Position numbers and translations under genes: made by a program
Assembly: GCA_009602735.1 (NCBI GenBank)
Contig: WELA01011018.1
Location: forward strand, 29,111-93,110
Length of the DNA stretch: 64,000 bases
Reading direction: 5' to 3'
DNA from: Mesotaenium endlicherianum
Lineage: Eukaryota > Streptophyta > Zygnematophyceae > Zygnematales > Mesotaeniaceae
In this document: positions 56,894 through 64,000 of the stretch, piece by piece
How positions within the stretch are numbered: the first letter of the stretch is position 1
How the letters are laid out: each line of letters opens with the position of its first letter
Notes under the pieces: generated by a model
The model's input: the letters and a program-made list of their open reading frames with translations, nothing else
What the model was told of the DNA's origin: nothing
Database searches by the model: none

Positions 56894-58155
56894 TGTAATG
56901 AATCAATTCATTATTTATTTGATTCATTCCATGTATAACAACACCACTGAATAAGTGTTATGTCAATAAACTCACATGTGCGAGTTCATCTAAATGAATG
57001 TATGTCGATGTAATGCGAGTTTACTTACTTTGTCAAAAAGGTCAGCAGGATGACTTCTGTATCATAGTGTAGTTTGCTGACTTTGTTGAAAAGATCAGCA
57101 GGATGACTTTTGTATCATAGTATACTTTGCTGAGGTTTATATATCAGTTATATATAGGATATTATATCAATAGGTTGACATATAATAAGCTCGCTTGATA
57201 TTAGTCAGTATACTTAGCTTCAGTACGTTGTAGATAGATATATGCATTAAGATTATTATTTGTAGATTGGCACATGTGACCGTAGTATACAGAAAATCGG
57301 GAGGTCCACTGAGATTCGGTAAACCGATGTCCTACCAGTGTGGTTAGCTCCTGGGTAGGCGGAACCGTCGTCAGTCAACTGAACAGTTAGGACTTCAGTC
57401 AATCGACCATTGATATGGTCGTTATACCTAGATCCGTGGATCCCAACTTAAACGGGATTCCCACAAAACGGCGCAATCTGCGCCGTGGTCAAGCAGGTGG
57501 TCACTAGGTACATAGCAGGGTGAGATCTCGTGGTCCCTCATGCTGGACAATAGGCTTTACAGTCGCATTTCTACTTGCAAGTCATGTGTGCACTTTTGGG
57601 TTTGTTCTAATGACCAACCCTCACGGAAATTGACATGGCTGCTTTGCCTGCGCTCCAAATGAAGCGAAATAGAATATTTCAAAAAGGTCTTGTCAAGATG
57701 CATCTGTTGCCGTTAAGTTTGCTCAATTTGGAGTAGTATTAGCGGAGTTATGTTCTCTGACATTTCGGGGTCACACAGCGGACAGATTCTATGGTTTTGC
57801 CCCTAAGTCGGTGGGAATTATTCTAGCTACTTGATGGTCATCTGAATGAGAGCGCCTTTGCTATTTAGTCCCCTGATATTGTGCATGAGCTTATACATGC
57901 TTGTATGCCTGGTAGGCAAGAAGCCCTGAGTTTCTAAAGGAGAAGCTCTAGTCTGGAAGCTCGCCTCTTTCTTGTGCCTTGTATTAGTGTGCGACTATGG
58001 CACTCTACGATATGGTGAGTCAAGGGTTATAGATGAGTAAACGGAATTCATTATAAGGGCGAAGATCGCTCCCTGATTTCACACGCTTCCACCTATCTTT
58101 GATCTTATATATTTAAATAAAATATATTTATCTTGAATAAGCAAGATTCATTTCA
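56894..58155 (+). repeat. D2 3' LTR
   Basis: 1262-bp LTR, TGTAATGAATC ... GATTCATTTCA. It contains a short internal duplication near 57030-57125 (GATCAGCAGGATGACTT repeated) not present in D1. Confidence 0.9.
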
Positions 58156-58857
58156 TTCGGCTATTGTCGTCATACCATGTATCTTTGCAAAGGCTGTGCC
58201 TCACGTGAGCTTAAATCATATTCATAGTCGGCACTGGTCGGCACTTGCTCTCTGCAGGTACGGCGTACGAGCTCCCCCCTAAATGTTGAAAGCGTACGAC
58301 GTTTGACGACAACAAACGACATTCAACACTTCCAGTGATTACGTTTTTAACCGCCACCTTAGTAACAACACGCCACACATGACGGATGTCGTAGTGGAGG
58401 CTCAAATAGTGTCGCGAATTAGTTCAACGACGCAAACTACCTTTAAACTGAGAGATAATGCTGGATGTCGAGGTGAATCACGAAATTTTGTCATGATCTC
58501 CGAATAATGATGCCAACCATTCCGAATCCGCGACTGCGGATCGATAGTGGAAGACATACAGCAACGTGTCAGTCGCAGACGGCCAGAAAACACAGCATTG
58601 ATTCTGGAGGTCCGTTTCGCTGTGGATTGGCAAGGAGCGCCGGAGAATTTCGCTTTCCATGGACAGCAAAATCCATTTGAAGGCCTCAAATGGAACAAAA
58701 TCCATTCGAACGGGCCGATTCGGCTCGAATGGAAATCCATTTGGTAAAGTGGTCAAAGTGGAAACAGTGTAGCCCATGTCCAATGTTAGGGTGACCCCCT
58801 CTCCTAGTTGTTAACACTACGCCCATTCCTTGGCTGCCTCCTCCCGAGGGGATTATA
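58156..58857. other. Spacer with two adjacent perfect hairpins
   Basis: No gene. CCATTTGA-AGGCC-TCAAATGG (58673-58693) and TCCATTCGA ... TCGAATGGA (58701-58733, with inner GCCGATTCGGC) lie side by side. The last 40 bp (from about 58818) may already be coding sequence of the methyltransferase element (PIPWLPPPEG). Confidence 0.5.
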
Positions 58858-59850
58858 ATGTTGGACTTGTTTGCGGGGGTCTCCTCTATAGTCGCTGGCC
58901 TCCTGCAGAGTGGACACCGTATTGTCCACTATTATTTCTCCAATGTCAATCCTGTTGCACACGTTGCCAATCAAACACACCTGGCAGCTCTACACCTTGC
59001 TTTCCCCACATTGCTCCCTGCATCGGCATATCACACAGCCTATTTCGCGTTGCCTTAGGATATTCGTCTTCTCCAGCAGGATCACTTGCTTGCCATAGGT
59101 CCCGTCTATCTTGTCGTCGGCGGCTGGGAGTGTCAGGGTCATTCTCGGGCTGGTCGTGGCAAAGGGCTTGCTGATCACCGTTCCCAATTGTTTTTGAGCT
59201 TATTTGGGTCTTAGGTCTCCTTTAAGCTTCCCACTCCCCTTTGCCTGCTTACGTGCTCAAAAATGTTAACTCCGCGGACGATGATCGTACTCACATCCGT
59301 GCTGACTTCCTCACCATCCCCTTCATTTTGGGGCCTAGCGTTACCCTCGACGCCGCTGCCGTTGGGTCGCACGCCCACCGTTCGCGGGTGTTCTGGCAAA
59401 ACCTTTTGTCTCACACTACACTCCAGCCTATTCTTCACCGTATACATGCACATCCCCCTCGCATCCCCGTTACATCCATCTTGGCCCCTCACCGTTGCCT
59501 CTTGGAAGTTAGTCGTCCAAATCACTCTTCTTTCTGTCAAGTCAACTTCCTCGGTCATCCCCGAGCCGCCTTCCCAACGCTCGTCAGCCGTCCCCACTCG
59601 TTTGCATTCCGTTACTATGGGCCTGGCATATTGTTCTTCCCTCACACATCGATATTTTGAGCCATTCGCGTCCGAACGCGAGCTCATTCTTTATTCCCCA
59701 CGCTACTGCCTCTCCTTCCTATTCGACTCTCAGCGGTGCCAAATCCTTGGTCGGGTAATGAATATTTATGCTCTCACATGGCTGTTCTCTGTCCTCCCCG
59801 TCCCCAATGCTCGGCTTCCACATTCCAGCCTATCACTTACATGCTTTCGG
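58858..59850 (+). pseudogene. Retroelement-borne DNMT3/DRM-like cytosine-5 DNA methyltransferase
   Basis: About 330 residues with C5-methyltransferase motifs in order: I, LDLFAGVSSIVAGL (58861-58902), binds S-adenosylmethionine; IV, VVGGWECQGHSRAG, with the catalytic Cys at 59131-59133; VI, YVLKNVNSADDDR (59250-59285); VIII, LDAAAVGSHAHRSRVFWQNLL (around 59346-59408); the end, ERELIL and ILGRVMNIYALTWLF (59743-59787), as motif X. The DAA..AHR.R.FW block is typical of DNMT3/DRM rather than DNMT1. In-frame TAG codons (59056, 59212) and frameshifts near 59215 and 59640 break it. The Glu of motif VI is Lys. Motif IV has Glu where most enzymes have Pro; this may be a family trait or damage. The RT fragment downstream shows that it belonged to a retroelement. 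Confidence 0.85.
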
Positions 59851-59919
59851 CTGGGGGGGGGGGGTTTCTGCAGAGGTTTTAACTCCTGCATAGCAGTTAC
59901 AGTCCTCAGACCCCTCATC

Positions 59920-60451
59920 TGATAATTCTGCATCCAAATCTAAGGATAGGTGGGACCTGGGTACAGAGTTGACTAAGGAGGAAATCCTACAATCTACTAA
60001 CATGCTCAAACGGAACGAGGCTTGTTTTTCACGGGTTAGTCATGGATTTAAGAAGGTGTACAGTTTCTGAATTCACCATCAATTTCACTACCATAGACCG
60101 GTATTTCTGAAGGATTATCGGCACACTAAATTTGAAAACGATAGAATGTGAGAGAAAGTTACTGAGTTGTTAAAGACTAATATGATCTAGGAGTCTATGT
60201 CAGATGTCGCACCTCCCACTATTATGCCTGCTAAGAAGGACGCAATGGGTAATTATACTGAAAAACGCATGTGTGGGGATTATTGAGGACTTAATGCTGT
60301 CACTAAGATGGATCGCTATCCCATGCCTGTGCCAAAGGATATCTTTGATGTCCTTGAGGATGCTAGTGACTTCAGTGTGTTTGACTTGCGTTAGGGATTT
60401 AAGCAGATCCTTATTGATCCTCAGGGTGAACATAAGACTGCATTTTTGAAG
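59920..60451 (+). pseudogene. pol: Reverse transcriptase N-terminal part of the methyltransferase element
   Basis: Readable in one frame with many stops: ELLKTNMI*ESMSDVAPPTIM, PAKKDAMGNY, CGDY*GLNAVTKMDRYPMP, FDVLEDASDFSVFDLR*GF and QILIDPQGEHKTAFL. These are the fingers and first palm motifs of Ty3/gypsy RT (K..G..R.C.DYR.LN, F...DL..G). The sequence stops at 60451, where a reversed B-type LTR begins, before the catalytic DD box. At least five in-frame stops. Confidence 0.85.
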
Positions 60452-60659
60452 TGAATTGACTTACCAATAGGCGAATAACAATAAATGAAGATTTTTATAT
60501 CACCGAGTAATCTTTGTGGTATTTTCTGTTAACTGATTAAACAGCAAAAGACAACACACTAGAAGTGAGCAATACTCGCAAGTCAAATGCAAGTTAGCTA
60601 GCATAAATAATGCAATCAGTAAACTCATACATAAGCAAGGCTAGGAGACAGTGCGTATA
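60452..60659 (-). repeat. Family B LTR fragment
   Basis: 208 bp match the start of 13064-13783 (reverse-oriented B LTR), with AGTAATCTTTGTGGTATTTTCTGTTAA and GACAACACACTAGAAGTGA. Truncated at its right side. Confidence 0.85.
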
Positions 60660-61025
60660 CTTCTCCTTTTAGCTTTTCCTACCTGCACAGATTTCCATTT
60701 CCTCCTACCTAGTCGACTACATGCCGACTTCTTCGCACGCTTGTCGGCTGCCATCTAACGAACATGTTTGCTACACACGAGAATTATAATGTGTGCCATA
60801 AATAAATATAGAAGCAGAATATATAAAGTCATCTTACACCTTAGAGAACTTATTAAGGTTAACTCATTAAGGTTAACGCATACGTGTAGGTCGACACTCA
60901 TCACTAGTGACCGATGCCGCGCTCGTCGGCCGTCCGATTTAGGGTGATCCACAAACCGGAGTGGAGGAGTGGGTTGGGTAAAAAATGAAGGGTAGTGCCG
61001 CACAGCGTGCGGGAGAGGTACTGGA
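60660..61025. other. No gene recognised left of the tRNA
   Basis: AT-rich upstream part, then GC-richer. A run of A at 60980-60985 gives TTTTTT on the minus strand about 40 nt beyond the tRNA 3' end, a possible pol III terminator. Confidence 0.4.
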
Positions 61026-61097
61026 GGGGCGTTCCGAGAATTGAACTCGGGACCTCTCGCACCCTAAGCGAGAATCATACCACTAGACCAAACGCCC
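61026..61097 (-). tRNA. trnP-AGG: tRNA-Pro (AGG)
   Basis: 72-nt cloverleaf on the minus strand. The acceptor stem is GGGCGTT/AACGCCC (61091-61097 with 61027-61033), discriminator C at 61026. The D arm contains the A-box TGGTCTAGTGG. The anticodon stem CTCGC/GCGAG has loop TTAGGGT and anticodon AGG. The T arm is CCGAG-TTCAATT-CTCGG, with the B-box GTTCAATTC. No intron. The sequence is like plant nuclear tRNA-Pro. Confidence 0.96.
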
Positions 61098-62062
61098 GTG
61101 GTTACTTCATATGTTCGGTATGTAAACTATATTCCCTGAACATGCTTTGTCGAGGTTCCATATATGCGAGGTGTCACATAAGCATCTCTCAAGTACACAT
61201 TTATTGAGCACAAACATGCTATAACCCAATCATTCAGGGTCAGCTGCCACATACATCTTGAGTGCAACACAGAAGTACAATAATATCCTTGATGCACAGC
61301 GCCCATGCAGAACTCCAGCTATTCCACTTACAACACTTGCCACACCTTCTATCTCAACATTCTACTTACAATTGGAATTCCAAGATCTTGAGCTCTGGAG
61401 ACATTTCAGATCTCTGCCTAGAGTGGACTACTGCAAAGGGCGTCACTGTCATATAATGTATGCATCCTCAAAAGACTATTCCCGAAGGTGCCACAAAACA
61501 ACCATTGGCTGTGGAGCAACACCATTGCACCCACATTTGGTGCAGGCGGAGGTCCACCTAGAGCACCAACTCTCCACACATCTCAGAGCATGCCCCTTCC
61601 AAGAATAATGGGTCGGAGACAATCATGCGATACAAGAACGAGACACACGAACCAGTGACCCCGTAAAATAACAATTACTGGATGATTTGCGGGTGCTCCA
61701 TTTTTACAATACTATCAAAACTGGAAAAGGCGCCTACACGGAGTTGCCTACAGAAACCGAGAGCAACCACTGCTATCAATCTTGCATTCCTAACTACACA
61801 GCATAAGGACATCTTGCCACCAATTAGTTGCAAGTGACAGCAATTAGAGAGGGACACTAAGAAACTTGCTTTCTACCTTCCAGACTAAAGGTTTGGCTGA
61901 AAGCAACCCATACATAAGTCCACCTTCAAAGCTGTGTTCATTGACATCAACATCATCATCACCAAACATCGTCAATGCCAAGCCTCACATCCACTGTAGC
62001 TCGCAGGCACAACACTTGAGTATGCAAATGGAAGGTTTTTGACCACTACTACTTCAACCACT
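61098..62062 (-). other. 3' flank of the translocase gene, no gene seen
   Basis: Between the translocase stop codon and the tRNA; probably contains its 3' untranslated region. The small frames here show no recognisable features. Confidence 0.5.
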
Positions 62063-64000
62063 CTACACGGCGGGAACCGGCTCCACCTTCTGGCCACCCC
62101 CACCAGGGCTGGTACCATCACCGTTGGTCGAGCCCAGCCTGACGTCGGAGACCCCTAACGCTTGAGCCTCTGCAGCGGTGATTGGGCGCCCATCCACGAT
62201 AGGCACGTAGCGCCCCTCAATGAAGCCCTGCTCATTCATCACGCTCATGAAGCGGTACGATACCTGCACACAAGGGTCCCACAAGGGTGCACTGCCGGAT
62301 TAGATGGAATGGCAATGCAAACCTACTGCCTCCCTCCTGTTCTGCACGGCAGGTCCTTCTTCCTCAAAGCCCAAACCACCATCAATACTGGGACCACCCA
62401 TATGAGGAACCTGGTTGTATGCACCAAAACACCCCCCGTTGCACAAAACAGCAACCCCCATCTTCACACTGTTTCAAATCAGCAAATACCAGGGAGCGGG
62501 ACAAAACCGGAGCTTTCCATGCACAGAACGGTACGGTTTTGGGGGGGGGGGGGNNNNNNNNNNNNNNNNNNNNNNNNNNNNNNNNNNNNNNNNNNNNNNN
62601 NNNNNNNNNNNNNNNNNNNNNNNNNNNNNNNNNNNNNNNNNNNNNNNNNNNNGGGGGGGGGGGGGACAAAGGAGTCGGGGGTGAGGGCTTTGTTCTCTTC
62701 AGTGACAGTCACAAAAAGGGAGAGCTGGTGAATGATTTGCTGATCAATCCCCATCAGATTGCTATGACCAAGCCCTGTCAAGTCCCTCCATACACCTCTC
62801 AATTTCAATTCATGTGTATTAATCCTACAAAGTACACTGAAAAAAATTGTATGCGCCACGAATACCCCTTTCAGCAAGCACCCTGAGTCATGGCGTCATG
62901 CTGCTACTTTGGGCTGAAGGGCATGAATGAGCTCACCTCCTTCTTGAGGCGCGTCTGGCCGAGGAGTGCAGACGAGATGGCACTGAGCTTGCCCTCCGCT
63001 AGCTTGCCCTTCAAGTCCTGCTGCACCAGAGGTGTAAACTGCTTGTCCAAAGAGCGGGCTGCTCCGAGCCAGACCACCACAATGCCGAGCAGAATGGCAC
63101 CCAAATATGGCGTGGAGTTGGCCAGTGAGCCAAATCCAAAGATAAGGAACTGCTGAATGAGTGCACCGCCAGACTTGCCCAGAGGATTGCATACCACATC
63201 AATGGCAGCCTTGCCCTTGACCTGCAGACCCCCCCCCCCTCCCCACATGAACACACACAAGGAGCAAAGCATTTGTTCAAGCGTGCAACTCCACGATACT
63301 GCTTCCTTCTGCAATAAAGGATCAGTATAATTCTTCCTCCTACATGAGCTGGCACTCAGGTAAAAAATGTGCCAGAACATGGTGCCAACCCAGCACCTGA
63401 ACTCTGTTGTCAACTGTGAGAGATTCGTGGATGCGAAGGTGGCCATGTCCCAGCTTACTGCACTTGAACCTACCAGCTGGGAAAGCAGTGCCTGATCTAG
63501 TCAATCGCACTTGAAGAAGCACAGCACCAACCCACCCCACTTCCATCCACCCATTGTCTCCCCCCAAACCTTGGCCGATTGTTCACCCCTACGAACATAA
63601 GTGCCTGAGCAACAGACATGGCTTATGGACCATCAAGGTGAAGGCGGTTGCAAGTAGGGTACCTTGGTCTCTTCATCCAAAGGAATGTAAGCCATCTCCT
63701 TACAAGGATCAAACAGACTGTACTTAGCACTCTTGCTGAAGATGTTCTGAGCTGCTCCAACCAGCACTGCAGCCAGCAGAGGCGTCATTCCCAAAGAGGA
63801 CAGGAAGGGCGTCAAGGGACCGCTAAAAAGGACCAGGCCAAAGAAAGCCACTCCTGTGATGAGGAGCACAGTGGGTGTGATCTGGGCCGCAACACCCCAC
63901 CCAAACTTCCTGAAAATGACGCGACTGAGAAGCATCATGCCAAAAGTGACCACTCCTGTGTAGGTGGAGAAGTCGCCCATAAATGCGGAGTAGTCGTTGG
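62063..64000 (-). CDS. NTT: Plastid ATP/ADP translocase (NTT/TLC family), C-terminal exons
   Basis: Nucleotide exchanger of the plastid inner envelope that imports cytosolic ATP in exchange for stromal ADP. Three exons on the minus strand, the first running off the right edge: >64000-63663 (donor AAG|GTACCC), 63221-62937 (acceptor GTCTGCAG, donor GAG|GTGAGC) and 62263-62063 (stop TAG); all junctions are phase 0. The visible protein, about 274 residues, contains family signatures FMGDFSTYTG, QNIFSKSAKYSLFDPCKEMAYIPLDEETK and VKGKAAIDVVCNPLGKSGGALIQQF, with hydrophobic transmembrane helices between. The hydrophilic tail ends GGGGQKVEPVPAV. N-terminal transit peptide and first helices lie outside the window. 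No defects seen; base composition and codon use differ from the retroelements. Confidence 0.95.
62541..62665. other. Assembly gap between poly-G runs in a translocase intron
   Basis: 99 N (62554-62652) flanked on both sides by 13 G. A poly-G run probably stopped assembly. It lies in the intron 62264-62936, so the coding model is not affected. Confidence 0.95.

Larger units (their letters stand above)
52667..58155 (+). mobile_element. Element D2: second non-coding LTR element, 5' LTR truncated
   Basis: Same family as D1: partial 5' LTR (52667-53326), primer site TGGTATCGGAGC (53328-53339), 3.5-kb non-coding interior, hairpin and polypurine tract, 3' LTR (56894-58155). The first half of the 5' LTR is missing, so a target duplication cannot be checked. 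No ORF longer than about 100 codons. Confidence 0.9.

Noticed and set aside
62162-62886. Frames running through the poly-G gap
   Set aside because: They cross 99 N and lie in a translocase intron.

Overview
The window is nuclear DNA from a eukaryote of the plant lineage. The evidence is a plastid-type ATP/ADP translocase gene at the right edge, a plant-type tRNA-Pro gene, chromodomain Ty3/gypsy elements with initiator-Met-tRNA primer sites, and introns with GT..AG borders. A charophyte alga such as Chara is my best guess; this is inference from the retroelement load and a retroelement-borne DNA methyltransferase, not proof. The sequence has two long N gaps (50895-50944, 62554-62652) and a single N at 10729.

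About 80 percent of the window is nested retrotransposons. I name the families A-F. Family B is a chromodomain Ty3/gypsy element with an unrecognised third ORF (ORF3) between pol and the 3' LTR. Copy B1 (1-10728, +) carries a complete element A (133-6814, -) inside its integrase gene, with target duplication GCTAC. A second B fragment, B3 (10730-13783, -; 5' LTR, gag, protease), abuts the B1 3' LTR tail to tail at the N. Copy B2 starts at 15590, is interrupted by element C (16332-29143, -), and resumes at 29144-31930 with a decayed ORF3 and its 3' LTR. Element C is interrupted by D1 (20820-25763, target duplication ATCGA). D1 is a non-coding LTR element whose LTR core, hairpin, polypurine tract and primer site match family B. 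Element E (33644-39773, -, target duplication CACAG) follows a gag/protease fragment (F, 31931-32761).

The stretch 40.5-52.7 kb is different: intron-containing genes in two divergent pairs, none of them intact. The second pair (a decayed Tnp2-like transposase on - and a basic protein gene on +) is bounded by 58-bp inverted repeats and looks like a DNA transposon of about 7.5 kb. A second D element (D2, 52667-58155) adjoins it.

At 58858-60451 lies a broken retroelement that encodes a DNMT3/DRM-like cytosine-5 methyltransferase followed by reverse transcriptase, cut off by a reversed B-type LTR. The confident host genes come last: tRNA-Pro(AGG) at 61026-61097 (-) and the 3' exons of the ATP/ADP translocase at 62063-64000 (-).

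Three retroelement families (A, B, E) show the same gag/pol logic: pol lies in the -1 frame, overlapping the gag end, with a slippery run followed by a hairpin. ORF3 of family B has instead a small putative intron with a TACTAAC branch site just before its ATG, suggesting expression from a spliced RNA.
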